64,000 nt of DNA. Source: Helianthus annuus (Eukaryota > Streptophyta > Magnoliopsida > Asterales > Asteraceae). This document shows positions 11,798 through 22,764 of the stretch, piece by piece. The stretch spans positions 7,712,915 through 7,776,914 of the forward strand of contig NC_035448.2 in assembly GCF_002127325.2 (NCBI RefSeq), read 5' to 3'. How positions within the stretch are numbered: the stretch's first letter is position 1; each line of letters starts with the position of its first letter. Made by a program: the position numbers and the translations under genes. A model generated the notes under the pieces. That model was not told where the DNA came from, searched no databases, and was given only the letters and a program-made list of their open reading frames with translations.

Positions 11798-12390
11798 CTA
11801 GGTTATAATCCCGTGTATTACACGGTTCGAATAAATGAAATATATATACTAAATATAAATAATAAAACAATATATCTTTAAAAACCTCCTTTATTGCACG
11901 GGTTGAATAAATATAATTTTATATATTAAATAATAAAAAAGTTATATCTATAAGAACCATATTGTACGTGTTGAATAAATATAATTTTATATACCAAATA
12001 AAAAAGTTATATCTTTAAAACCACGTGTATTACAAGGTTTGAATAAATGTAATATTGTTTACCAAATAATAAAATAATACATCTATAAAAACCTTATTTA
12101 TTACACGGGTTGAATAAATGTAATTTTATATACCAAATAATAAAAAGTTACATCTTTAAAAATATGTGTATTACACGGGTTGAATAAATGTAATTTTCTA
12201 TATTAAATAACAAAAAATATATGCTTAAAAAAACCCCGTGTATTGTACGAATCGAATAAATCTAATTTTATATATCAAATGATAAAAAGTTATATCTTAA
12301 AAAACCTTATGTATTACATGGGCCGAATAAATGTAATTTTCCATAGCAAATAATAAAAAAGGTATATCTTTAAAAAAACCACGTATATTA
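11797..12390 (-). repeat. ~70-bp minisatellite with a Helitron-like 3' end
   Basis: About eight degenerate units repeat the order CGTGTATTACACGGG, TTGAATAAATGTAATTTTA, ATACCAAATAATAAAA and ATCTTTAAAAA. At the left edge the minus strand reads a hairpin (CCCGTGTATTACACGG type) followed about 8 bases later by CCTAG and then T, the 3' terminal arrangement of Helitrons (hairpin, CTRR, insertion next to T). The array is broken at 12390 by an LTR element and resumes at 33466. Confidence 0.6.
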
Positions 12391-12474
12391 TGTGACAACC
12401 CGAACTTTCAAGGTCTTTTCTCGACACGTTGCGTTTTATAATTCGTTGCGTTGAAACGGATGCGCGTTTGTTTT
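12391..12474 (+). repeat. Outer element 5' LTR, first piece
   Basis: This 84-bp piece matches 31164-31246 of the right LTR almost perfectly (one A/T change near 12455 is visible). It ends with GTTTT, which is repeated at 25319-25323 as the target-site duplication of the inner chromovirus. The LTR resumes at 25324. Confidence 0.9.
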
Positions 12475-15400
12475 TGTAACACCTCGAAATTTTGTGTCCA
12501 ATAATGTATTGACACGTGTCTTGAGTTTACACGTGGCATTTAATATTAAATAAAGGACTAAAGTTGACAAACCTTGAAAGTATGTAAATTCGAGGGTTAT
12601 AAATGTCAAACAGGGGTAAGTATACTGTATAGTAACCCTAAACGATGCTCGTACCTTCAAACGAATAAATCATGGATCGTACGGAAGCGAAACGCGGAAG
12701 AAAGTGAGAGATTACAAGCTGCAGGGGTTAACTGTGTCAACATGTTTAATTATACCTCTGAGTGACCCTTTGACGTACCCAAGGCTTTGTAACAGTAAAA
12801 TACGCTCACTAGAATGTACTATATAAATTCCGCGAAGTTCCGTTTTAAAACGAGAAAGTTATGATCAAATGCGTGCGGGAGGGGTTAAAAGCATCAACAA
12901 AGAAAGTTAAGGCTTTTCGGATAATAATTAAACTAACCGGGGGCTTAACAGTACGGGTAAAAGGCACGAGGCCCTTAATTGTAATTAACCGAGGGCCAAA
13001 TCGCAAAGTTACCCCTTCAAACCCGAAAGGTCAGGTTATTAATTACCAAAGATTTCGTTAATCATTACAAAAGATTTAAAAAGATTTAAAAACAACCCTT
13101 ACGGACCGCAAGGGTCCTGCCTTACGGACCGTAAGGGGGTAAAAGATTTGGCTTGTCTCCGCCACAGGCTTACGGACCGCAAGGCCCAAACCATACGGTC
13201 CGTAAGCGATGCCCAGCGACAGAAAGTTGGCTGTTGGCTGTTTAAAACGTTAAGACATTAATGTATGGGTTTCCCAGAGGTATAGGCGACCCCTAATCAC
13301 TCTCTAGCACTAGAGGACACATGTTGTTGATCAAGGGGCACGGGTAGACATGTTTGTCAATGATCTAAGGCCTTAGAAGTACTATATAAAGGCCTCATTG
13401 CACAACATGTTACTCACACCTTCCCTGCCTTCATTGATCACATCTGGAGCTCAACATTTCCTCTCAAGTGTCCTCTAAGCAAGCATAAGACCTCTGTAAG
13501 TCGTTCAATCCTTTGTGGTTTAGTTTTGCTTAGTTATATAGCTAAAAATCAAACCGTCGTAATTACGGTTTGACTTCGAGATTAGTCTACAATGGCTCAG
13601 TCATATCTCGAATTGAAAGTAGTTATGTGTTGGTATTTATGTGGGTAATAAACCCCAAAAAGGGTTCCCCCTGATCACCACTCTAACTAGTTCAAATGTC
13701 GAGTCAAACGTATACTTAAAAAGTCAACAGAAAGCCATTTTTGCGATTCTTGCATAATCTGTAATATAGATGATATGAAACCTGTTTGAACACTTATAAA
13801 ACATGATATTAAGAATATAAACTTGTCTAAGCTCGTTTGATTCGGCCATTTACTATACTGACCCGGTTCGGAGCCGAATGTCGCAAAAGTTTGACTTTTG
13901 CTTTGACTTCAGTTCTGACCCGTTTTAGTGCAATGTAGATATGCCTTAGGACTCTCTTAGGACCAGGTCACGTGATGGTATCACCCTCTGTGACCGGTTC
14001 GTTGTTTGTCCGAGTCTTTTACGCCTTTCCGTTAATTGCTTAAAAGTTGACCGTAACGCCCTTTTCAAAATAAAACGAGTATTTCGGACACGTGAAGGGA
14101 CCATAAACTTGCTTACTAAATTCTAAGAATGTCCCTAAGGTTTCACGCCAATCCGAGGTCTAGAATAGGAGTTATGCTAAATAGCGCAATTAAAAGAAAC
14201 TTTTGTAATAAACGGCGTGATTAGCATAACGCCTACCTAAACCAAGAGTTCGTCACCAAACCTTTTACTCACTATTGTAAAATAATATTTTGGGATTTTT
14301 AAAGATTTTTAATTAATTTTAACCTGCTCATAACCTGCGGTTATGGCTACGGTTCGGTAATACCGAATATGCCCTTTTCGGCCAAAACTTGAGTTCTACA
14401 AGGTCTTTTGACCCGATTCCAGTTGCTACTGATTTTAAATAATAAATAGAGTATTTTAGACTTTATAAACTGCTCGGGAAACTTAGATTTCCTGTAGAAC
14501 TCTAAAACCCCTTTTAAAGTCTTTAAAATGAACGAAAAACCCCTACGGGGCGTATAATGAACTTAAATTCGTTACGGGCATCACGGAAGGTATCATACGG
14601 ATATCACAACCTCTTTAAGGCATATTGACTTAGGAAACAAGTGTAGGACTCTTACGGTTACCCGTTGTGCCTTTTGCGCGCACGGTTCGGCTTATGTAAC
14701 TAGTTTACATAAATTAGCCGATACGGGTCAAACCATATTATTTTGACCCCAAAATCCAGAGTGTGAATATTAAACCCATATAAAACAAGTCTTCGAACTT
14801 GTTGGGTCAGAATCACATTCCATTCTCGGTTTTCGCCTTTCACGCGATTAAACCGTATCTATCCCTTGAAACTGACCGGTCTAGGCTATGGCTAATATAA
14901 AGACCCGTTAGGATTCTAATAGGTTATTTTAAAACCTTCGTTCCAGAATAGGAGCCCCAGTAAAAGATATCTGTTATTTAATCAATTAAGGACAATACTT
15001 GCAAAGGTAAATACTTTTAACTTATTTTCCGTTATACGGGCTTGGGTTACGGTATATTAAATACCGCTTGATTGAGCATCAAATCTTCCATCGTTTAGGT
15101 GGTTAATTGAATAATTTGATCGGCTCATTTAAACAGTCTTGTTACTTAAAAGACTTTGGGGGGTTAATGACCATGTCCCGGATATCCTAGGCATCATTTT
15201 ACGAAATGGCCACGACCTCGACATCCGGGAGTAGGCGTACACCCGGCATTATGTCTATATTAATAAAAGACGTACCCCTCGGTTTTACGCAATGTGGTGT
15301 GTCTATTGATCTTTAACCCGGACTAGATCCGGGCTACTGAACGCAAAGAAGGAACATGTAATTCGTTCACAAGATTATAATATTAAATAATTCTCCCAAG

Positions 15401-15801
15401 TTATAAAAGAGTTAGTGCCTTGTGCATTCAAATCAATTTTAATAAACATTTTTCAAAAGTGTCGGTTGAATGTATTTACCAGTGTAAACTGACGTATTTT
15501 CCCAAAAAGATTAAGTGCAGGTACTACACGTAATCGGCTGGTTATAGCTCCTTAGCATCTTAAGAAGTCTCGCAAGCTTTGATGCCTTGTCTGTTGAACA
15601 ATATTTTTACTATTATTTTGATCCCCTGTGGATACCATTCGACTATTTGTGATACATTCGATATTACAATCAAAGGTTGAATTATATTTATCTTTATGCT
15701 TCCGCTGTGCATTCATATAATTGTGTGGTTTGACTATATTGTTGCCAACTACGTCACGGTAATCCCCCACCGGTGATACACGTGGAAATCGGGGTGTGAC
15801 A
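12475..15801 (+). repeat. Inner chromovirus 5' LTR (full length)
   Basis: The LTR runs from TGTAACACCTCG to GGGGTGTGACA. It contains four CTTACGGACCGTAAG-type words (13098-13206), a TATA box at 13383, and many short hairpins further right (for example 13551-13571, 14329-14345, 14353-14367, 14692-14712, 15317-15333). Small open frames of 60-75 codons occur in both LTRs but have no recognisable motif. It retains about 795 bp (roughly 13463-14257) that the 3' LTR has lost. Confidence 0.9.
13365..13390 (+). promoter_or_regulatory. LTR promoter: palindrome plus TATA box
   Basis: A perfect palindrome TCTAAGGCCTTAGA (13364-13377) is followed after five bases by TATATAAAGG (13383-13392). The same arrangement is present in the 3' LTR near 23654-23681. 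Transcription would start about 30 bp downstream, near 13415. Confidence 0.6.
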
Positions 15802-15804
15802 GGT

Positions 15805-15817
15805 TGGTATCAGAGCC
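15805..15817 (+). other. Primer-binding site, initiator tRNA-Met type
   Basis: TGGTATCAGAGCC starts three bases after the LTR end. It is complementary to the 3' end of plant initiator tRNA-Met, the usual primer of chromoviruses. Confidence 0.9.
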
Positions 15818-15975
15818 AACATTGAGTGAATTAAACACTATCCTAATGTGTTTAATCTCAGTGACATAATTGCACATACTTGAGTCTAGACAAGAACATA
15901 GGACAAATTCGAATTCTTTATTCCAGTTGTCTTTTATTGTTATTGTGATTTTTAATAGTTTTGAAAGCAGGATTT

Positions 15976-17187
15976 ATGGCACCTGTAATTTTCTGAGGAA
16001 GAGGAAGAAGAGGCAGAGGAGAGATCGTTACTCACAACGATCACGAAGCTGGACCTTCAAATGCGCGAGCTCCTTCGACCACAAGGAGTGAAGAACCGCA
16101 AAGATGGAGAAACCTTTTCGAACCTGCGAGGCATTCCACCTCGCACAGCTCGACGCCATCGTACCGTCACTCGTTTGGGCCAGATTCCGAGAATGATCCC
16201 AATAACCCTCAACCCTCCTACATACCTCTGCAACGTTCGGTATCGCACCGTAATTTTGATGATCCTACTCCATACTTCAGAGGTCAGTTTAACCCAGCTG
16301 ACTACATTCAGGAGCCTGCAGGCTTTGTCCCATTAGGACCACAGGATCACTTCTCCGAAGACCACATGGACGAGGACACGGATCCGATAGAACCTGCTCG
16401 TGGTACGCCCACGCATCCAATAGAAATCTCTGATGGGTCATCCTTTCATGGCACACCCTATCAGGGACCAGATAGCTTCCAAGCGTTGTTCGACCGACAT
16501 GAGTGGTACTATACACCATCTCATCAGACATCACAACACCAGCCGCAACATCCGCAAGATCCCTCCGAGGATCCACGCTTCGTGGCAGTTACGCCACCAC
16601 CTCCGCCACCGGTACAGCCAGAAATGCCTGATCCGCCAAGGCGTAGGAGGACAAATGCCCGTATGTCCACACGAGGAGGGGATTTCCACTTCAGCACCCC
16701 TCGACACTCTAGTAGTAGCCACTACCCGCCACTACCAGAAGAAGGACCTGCAAGTCCAGTACAGGAGGCGAACTCCGCACCAGTTGCACCATCTTCGCCA
16801 CCGTTTGGGTATGACCACCCAATACCTGCGTACATGGGCCCAACGGCATACAACCCGTTCAAACCATCGTCGCACACACATTACAATTACAACTATGAGC
16901 AAGACCCATATGTGGTAGGGGCTAGGTATAATGCCCGATATCCAGACGGAGCATATGGAAACATGGGAATACCGCACTACTCAGCTCATGGGTATCCAGC
17001 ACCTCCTAGACCTCCAGTTCCACAACCGGCGCCACAACCACGTTTTTCCCCACCTGAACAAGAAGAAATACTCCACCGTTTGAGCCGTGTGGAAAGAGAC
17101 TTCGAGGAAGAACGTAAGAGCCATCGAGGATTCCTCAAGGGATTGGCAAACCTACTGAAGGGCAAGAAGAAGAAACGAGACCCTTAG
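15976..17187 (+). CDS. Extra ORF upstream of gag, unknown function
   Basis: The open frame from ATG 16366 to TAG 17185-17187 encodes 273 aa. The same frame runs open upstream to ATG 15976 except for one TGA at 15994-15996 (codon 7), in the context MAPVIF-stop-GRGRRGRGE; CGA to TGA would explain it. The full frame is 404 codons. The N-terminus is Gly/Arg-rich; the middle is rich in Pro, His, Ser and Tyr (a six-proline run, many HYN/YNY words); the C-terminus (EQEEILHRLSRVERDFEEE) looks like a short charged helix or coiled coil followed by a Lys-rich tail KGKKKKRDP. I do not recognise the family. Position between primer site and gag, 945 bp before gag, is unusual for a chromovirus. RNA or nucleic-acid binding is a guess from composition only. 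Confidence 0.6.
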
Positions 17188-18132
17188 TCTCCTTATGGAT
17201 TGTTGTACTTACAATTTAGTCCCTGCGTGGACACTTATCGTATTTCAGTCCCTACGTGGACTTATCTTTTAGTCCCTGCGCGGACACCTATCTAGTATTA
17301 GTCCCTGCGTGGACTTGTCTTTTTATTAACCTCTATGTAGGTATGTACTTGTTAAAAGTCCCGTTTAGGGCAGTGTGTAATCGTATTTGAAATTATGGAG
17401 TGTTATGTTATGAATTTCATTTTTGTTATTACTATATATGAAATAAAACAAAAATCATTCCTTTTAATTTGATCTGCCTAAATAAAGAATCTAAAGAGTG
17501 AAACCTAGCCAGGTGTCTTTTAAGATCCGGCCAAGATGGTAAGACCTAATTAAAAGATTCAGATTCCCTGTTAACCTCTGTAAGCATGTTAACAATCATG
17601 GCAGGTGTGATTCGTTAAAATCGCACACGTCATTCTAATACAAGAATCCTTTAAAGGATTCCAAAGCCCAAATCAATGATATAATAAATCATGGGTTAAA
17701 TCATCAATAAAGATGATCACTTATTAAACATCCATTAGCGATGTAGTGCCTACGGGCCAACCTTATCAAACATCCATTAGTGATGTAGTGCCTACGGGCC
17801 ATAATTGTTGTCATAATAAGACAAAAGACAGTGGTGGTCTATGACTCCCTGTCAGAAGGGGGTAAAAGAACTACGGTTCAAACCTTCATACCTTGATTCT
17901 CTGAAATCTCGGCTAATATTATAATAATGTCCTCGTGACTAGGCTTTTATGCCACTAACAATGTTATATTGTAATTAGGATAAGTATGTTCAAATCCTAA
18001 AATGAAAAGTGGGTAACAAATTAACCAGATATGGTCTTCGTTACCATGGTTAATGAATTGCCATGAAAGACAATTCAATAATAAACTCCTGAATAGAATT
18101 TTCATTATCTTCTGCAGCAGATACAAGCTACT
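17188..18132 (+). other. Non-coding spacer between extra ORF and gag
   Basis: Two internal repeats are visible: AGTCCCTGCGTGGAC recurs four times between 17217 and 17316, and CATCCATTAGCGATGTAGTG occurs twice (17730 and 17769, 39 bp apart). A possible intron lies here: GATG/GTAAGA at 17539 as donor, and a pyrimidine-rich TTTTCATTATCTTCTGCAG ending at 18117 as acceptor, 15 bp before the gag ATG. Splicing would shorten the leader before gag; it is an inference. Confidence 0.45.
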
Positions 18133-20823
18133 ATGGCGAATCCCAATGAAGAAAATAGCCATACGAGTGAAGATGATTATGATAATGCCCAAGTGCATTT
18201 AACGGGCGCTCAGCTAAAGGCTCTTGTCGACAACGCTGTTCAGGCAGCTCTAGATCGACAATATACCGAATCTCGAAGCAGGACCGTGTCCAAACCACCC
18301 TCTAAGCCGAAGACACACTCAAAATCCCACAGCAAACCACTATCCAAGCCCAAGAAGGACGACGATAACCACTCGTCCAAGCCCAAGAAGGACGACGACA
18401 ATCACTCGTCAAATGAAAATAGTGTTCGTCGTGAAAGGGAGTATACTGATGCTTCCCGTGCCAAGGGCTGCACATACAAGTACTTTGTGTCTTGTAAACC
18501 CCGAGACTTCACAGGGGAGAAAGGTGCCGTCAAATGTATGACGTGGCTGGATGAGATGGACACTGTGGTGGACATCAGTGGCTGTGCGGAAAGGGACGTA
18601 GTGAAGTTTGTGTCGCAATCGTTTAAGGGCGAGGCCCTGGCTTGGTGGAGAGCGTTGGTTCAAGCCTCGGGAAAGACTGTGCTATACAGCATGACGTGGG
18701 AGGAATTCGTTTCTTTCATCAAAGAAAATTACTGCCCTCAACATGAGGTGGAGAAGATAGAGTCCGATTTTGTGTCATTGGTGATGACAAACCTGGACTG
18801 CCATGCCTACTTGACGAGCTTCAACACGATGTTTCGCTTGGTTCCATATCTAGTAACTCCGGAGCCAAGGAGAATCGCTCGTTTCATCGTGGGGTTAGAA
18901 CCCGCAATAAAGGCGAGTGTGAAGGCTTCTCGGCCAACGACCTTCAGGTCTGTAACTGACCTCTCTTTGTCCCTCACAATGGACGCGGTCCGACTGAGAT
19001 CGCTGAGGAACAAAGAGGCCGAGAAGAGGAAGCGTGAGGATGATACCTCACGAAGGTCGGGAAAGAAACACCGTGGGAACGGTGAGGGCAAGAGAGGGAC
19101 CGAGTCGAAGAAAGATGGGCAACAATCGGGAGAGAAGCCCAAGTGCAAAAACTGCCAGAAGCATCACTTTGGTAAGTGTAGGCTCGGGTCAAACTCACAG
19201 TCCCAGTCGAAGTCATATACTTGTGGACTGTGCAAGTCCAAGGACCACAAGACTGTGGACTGCAAGAAGATAAAAGACGCGACCTGCTACAACTGCAGTG
19301 AAAGGGGGCACATTAAAAGTAACTGCCCCAAATTCGCCAAGAAGACAGAAGAAACCAAAAAGAATAACGCTAGAGTCTTCAAGATGGATGTGAAGGAAGC
19401 TTTGCAAGACGACAACGTAATCACAGGTACTTTTCTCGTAAATAATATCTTTGCAAGAGTACTTTTCGATTCAGGCGCTGATAAATCCTTCGTAGACCAA
19501 AAATTTTGCAAACTGTTGAATATGCCTGTCAGAACCCTAAATGTGAAATACGAGGTAGAGCTAGCAGACGGAACAGTAGAAACCGTCTCCACTATACTAG
19601 ATGGATGTGAGATATCCATTAAGAACCACTCTTTTCCTCTATCTCTAATTCCATTCAAACTGGCCGGTTTTGACATCATTCTGGGCATGGACTGGTTATC
19701 CCACAACCAGGCCCAGATCGTCTGCAACAGAAAACAAATAGTGCTAAAGACCCCGACTGGTGAATCGCTCTCCATTCGAGGAGATACGCAGTATGGATTG
19801 CCCGAGAATGTAACTATGCTCAAGGCTTCAAGATGCTTAAAAAGAGGCTGTGTCATCTACATGGCACAGGTGATAATAGAAGAGCCCAAACCAAAGATAG
19901 AGGACATTCCTGCCATTTCGGAGTATCCAGAAGTTTTCCCCGAAGATCTACCTGGGTTGCCACCAGATAGGCAAGTGGAATTCAGAATAGATATCATCCC
20001 TGGAGCAGCTCCTATTGCTAGAGCACCCTACAGGCTAGCACCGACTGAAATGAAGGAATTGAGGACCCAACTAGATGAACTGTTAGCAAAAGGTTTCATC
20101 AAGCCTAGTTCATCTCCCTGGGGAGCACCTGTCCTTTTTGTTAAGAAAAAGGACGGATCGATGCGTCTATGCATCGACTATCGTGAACTTAATAAGGTCA
20201 CGATAAAGAATAGATACCCATTGCCAAGGATCGACGACTTGTTTGATCAATTACAAGGGGCTAGTTATTTCTCAAAGATCGACTTGAGGTCGGGCTACCA
20301 TCAGTTGAAAGTCCGAGATGAAGACGTACACAAAACAGCATTTAGGACTCGCTACGGTCACTACGAGTTCCTAGTGATGCCTTTTGGGCTCACAAATGCA
20401 CCGGCTGCGTTCATGGATCTCATGAATCGCGTCTGCAAGCCGTACTTAGACAAATTCATCATCGTATTCATCGACGACATTCTTATCTATTCAAAGAACA
20501 AAGCTGACCATGAGAAACACCTACGATGTATTCTCAAATTGCTGCATCACGAGAAACTCTATGCCAAATTCTCCAAGTGCGAATTCTGGCTAAGAGAAGT
20601 CCAATTTCTTGGACATGTCGTAAGCGAGCGTGGTATCCAGGTGGATCCCGCTAAGGTAGAGGCGGTCATGAATTGGCAAGAGCCAAAGACGCCTACCGAA
20701 ATTCGTAGTTTTCTGGGATTGGCAGGATACTACAGGAGATTTATTGAAAATTTTTCAAGGATTGCTGCGCCCTTAACCTCCTTGACCAAGAAGAAAGAAA
20801 GATTTGTTTGGGGTCCTAAGTAG
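18133..20823 (+). CDS. gag-pol: gag-protease-reverse transcriptase part of polyprotein
   Basis: 896 aa from ATG 18133 to TAG 20821. Residues ~115-260 form the retrotransposon gag domain ([32 protein letters not shown]). Two short Cys clusters (338-349, 364-377) precede a canonical CCHC knuckle, C385-C388-H393-C398, that binds element RNA. The aspartic protease has [13 protein letters not shown] (D446-S-G) and DIILGMDWL near 514-522. Reverse transcriptase spans ~630-880 with [32 protein letters not shown] and the catalytic FIDD at 779-782. The frame would continue into RNase H but for a TAG after WGPK. In the expected register the missing residue is probably Gln (CAG to TAG). The copy is otherwise intact and would form virus-like particles and copy RNA into DNA. 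Confidence 0.95.
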   Translation: MANPNEENSHTSEDDYDNAQVHLTGAQLKALVDNAVQAALDRQYTESRSRTVSKPPSKPKTHSKSHSKPLSKPKKDDDNHSSKPKKDDDNHSSNENSVRREREYTDASRAKGCTYKYFVSCKPRDFTGEKGAVKCMTWLDEMDTVVDISGCAERDVVKFVSQSFKGEALAWWRALVQASGKTVLYSMTWEEFVSFIKENYCPQHEVEKIESDFVSLVMTNLDCHAYLTSFNTMFRLVPYLVTPEPRRIARFIVGLEPAIKASVKASRPTTFRSVTDLSLSLTMDAVRLRSLRNKEAEKRKREDDTSRRSGKKHRGNGEGKRGTESKKDGQQSGEKPKCKNCQKHHFGKCRLGSNSQSQSKSYTCGLCKSKDHKTVDCKKIKDATCYNCSERGHIKSNCPKFAKKTEETKKNNARVFKMDVKEALQDDNVITGTFLVNNIFARVLFDSGADKSFVDQKFCKLLNMPVRTLNVKYEVELADGTVETVSTILDGCEISIKNHSFPLSLIPFKLAGFDIILGMDWLSHNQAQIVCNRKQIVLKTPTGESLSIRGDTQYGLPENVTMLKASRCLKRGCVIYMAQVIIEEPKPKIEDIPAISEYPEVFPEDLPGLPPDRQVEFRIDIIPGAAPIARAPYRLAPTEMKELRTQLDELLAKGFIKPSSSPWGAPVLFVKKKDGSMRLCIDYRELNKVTIKNRYPLPRIDDLFDQLQGASYFSKIDLRSGYHQLKVRDEDVHKTAFRTRYGHYEFLVMPFGLTNAPAAFMDLMNRVCKPYLDKFIIVFIDDILIYSKNKADHEKHLRCILKLLHHEKLYAKFSKCEFWLREVQFLGHVVSERGIQVDPAKVEAVMNWQEPKTPTEIRSFLGLAGYYRRFIENFSRIAAPLTSLTKKKERFVWGPK

Positions 20824-22728
20824 CAAGAATCCTTTGATATCCTAAAGCAAAAGCTGAGCAACGCCCCTGTGTTGACACTACCGGAAGGTACAGAAGAGTT
20901 CGTAGTTTACTGCGACGCGTCACACACTGGCATGGGGTGTGTGCTCATGCAGAAAGGCAAGGTGATTGCCTATGCTTTGAGACAGTTGAAGGTGCACGAA
21001 AAGAATTACACCACTCATGACTTAGAGCTGGGTGCCGTTGTGTTCGCACTAAAACTGTGGAGGCATTATCTGTACGGAATCAAGTTTGTGATCTATTCAG
21101 ATCACAAGAGCCTTCAACATTTGTTCAATCAGAAGGAGCTAAACATGAGGCAACGCCGTTGGATGGAGACCTTAAATGATTACGATTGTGAGATCAGATA
21201 CCATCCCGGCAAGGTGAATGTAGTCGCTGATGCCCTGAGCCGGAAAGAAAGTATGAAACCCATCCGAATCAATGCTAGGAGAATGGAAGTAAAGAATAAC
21301 CTGATTGAAAGGGTGTTAGCTGCACAGAGAGAAGCTGTGTTGGAAGCTAATTACCCTAAGGAAAAGCTGGGAGTAACTGAGGAGCAGTTAACTCTTAGCA
21401 AGGATGGAATTTTGCGATTGAATGGACGAATATGGGTTCCTATTTATGGAGGACTGCGAGATGTTATCCTCCAGGAAGCCCATAGTTCCAAATATTCCGT
21501 CCATCCTCGAGCAGATAAAATGTATCAGGATTTAAAGGCAAATTATTGGTGGATAGGCTTGAAAAAGTCTGTAGCCGCTTATGTAGCCAAATTCTTAACT
21601 TGTGCGCAAGTCAAGGCTGAGCATCAAAAGCCATCTGGCTTGCTACAACAGCCTGAGCTTCCTGAATGGAAGTGGGAGTGTGTAACTATGGATTTTATCA
21701 CCAAGTTACCCAGGACGAGCAAGGGAAATGACACAATATGGGTTATAGTTGATAGACTGACTAAGTCAGCTCATTTCTTACCCATAAAGGAGACTTATAG
21801 CTCCGACAGATTAGCCCAGTTATATGTTGATAAGATTGTGGCCTTACATGGCATACCTGTGTCTATTATCTCTGATCGAGATACTAGATACACGCCGCGT
21901 TTCTGGAAGAGCTTCCAGCAATCTTTGGGCACACGTTTGAATTTTAGTACGGCTTACCATCCCCAGACAGATGGTCAGAGTGAGCGTACTATTCAAACGT
22001 TAGAAGACATGCAGCGTGCATGTGCTATCGATCTAGGTGGTAGTTGGGATAAGAACCTACCCCTAATCGAATTCTCCTACAACAATAGCTACCATACCAG
22101 CATAAAGGCTGCGCCTTTCGAGGCATTATACGGTAGGAAGTGTAGATCGCCTGTTTGTTGGGCGGAAGTGGGAGAGGTCCAATTATCAGGACCAGAGATA
22201 GTTTTCGAAACAACGGACAAGATTGTCCAGATTCGAGAGCGTCTCAAGGCTGCCCGTGATAGGCAGAAAAGTTACGCTGACCCAAAGCGTAAGGACTTTC
22301 ACTTCGAGGTAGGTGAAAAAGTGTTACTAAAAGTATCACCCTGGAAGGGGGTGATGCGCTTCGGTAAGAAGGGCAAACTGAGCCCGAGATACATAGGACC
22401 TTTCGAGGTTATCGAACGGGTCGGGTCAGTTGCCTATAAATTGAACTTACCAGAAGAGCTCAATGGAATTCACAATGTATTCCACATCTGCAATCTAAAG
22501 AAGTGCTTCGCTGATGAATCATTGGTGATCCCACACACAGATGTGCATATAGATGAGAGCTTGAAGTTTGTGGAGAAGCCCTTGTCGATTGAAGACCGAC
22601 AGGTGAAAAAGCTTCGAAGAAAGCATGTACCGATAGTAAAGGTCAAGTGGGATGCCCGGAGAGGTCCCGAATTCACGTGGGAAGTTGAATCCATGATGAA
22701 AGAGAAATATCCCTATTTGTTTGAGTAA
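20824..22728 (+). CDS. pol: RNase H-integrase-chromodomain-like part of polyprotein
   Basis: The same frame continues directly after the TAG ([15 protein letters not shown]) to TAA 22726-22728; the first ATG is at 20869, and residue numbers below count from it. RNase H has the acidic set D16 (YCDASH), E53 (DLELGA), D78 (YSDHK) and D121 (VADALSR). The integrase zinc domain has H205, H212 and C245, but the other Cys is Phe242 (KFLTC; codon TTC at 21592). The catalytic D275 (MDFIT), D336 (SDRD) and E372 (QSERT) are present. The C-terminus [16 protein letters not shown] and [19 protein letters not shown] is the chromodomain-type tail of plant chromoviruses, perhaps the Tekay/Del group. It has no start of its own, so it is probably not made without readthrough. 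Confidence 0.93.
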   Translation, partial: QESFDILKQKLSNAPVLTLPEGTEEFVVYCDASHTGMGCVLMQKGKVIAYALRQLKVHEKNYTTHDLELGAVVFALKLWRHYLYGIKFVIYSDHKSLQHLFNQKELNMRQRRWMETLNDYDCEIRYHPGKVNVVADALSRKESMKPIRINARRMEVKNNLIERVLAAQREAVLEANYPKEKLGVTEEQLTLSKDGILRLNGRIWVPIYGGLRDVILQEAHSSKYSVHPRADKMYQDLKANYWWIGLKKSVAAYVAKFLTCAQVKAEHQKPSGLLQQPELPEWKWECVTMDFITKLPRTSKGNDTIWVIVDRLTKSAHFLPIKETYSSDRLAQLYVDKIVALHGIPVSIISDRDTRYTPRFWKSFQQSLGTRLNFSTAYHPQTDGQSERTIQTLEDMQRACAIDLGGSWDKNLPLIEFSYNNSYHTSIKAAPFEALYGRKCRSPVCWAEVGEVQLSGPEIVFETTDKIVQIRERLKAARDRQKSYADPKRKDFHFEVGEKVLLKVSPWKGVMRFGKKGKLSPRYIGPFEVIERVGSVAYKLNLPEELNGIHNVFHICNLKKCFADESLVIPHTDVHIDESLKFVEKPLSIEDRQVKKLRRKHVPIVKVKWDARRGPEFTWEVESMMKEKYPYLFE

Positions 22729-22751
22729 ATCTTGGGTCGAGATTTATTTTA

Positions 22752-22764
22752 AGGCGGTGAGGAT
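22752..22764 (+). other. Polypurine tract of the inner chromovirus
   Basis: AAGGCGGTGAGGA abuts the 3' LTR start at 22765, where plus-strand DNA synthesis is primed. It is interrupted by C and T, as is common in this group. Confidence 0.7.

Noticed and set aside
12436..12660. Small frames shared by both inner LTRs (also 22749-22949)
   Set aside because: Shared because LTRs are copies of each other; length is near chance and no motif is present.
20821..20835. Programmed stop readthrough at the TAG
   Set aside because: The context after TAG is CAAGAA, which does not fit the CARYYA readthrough signal, and a CAG to TAG change explains it more simply.
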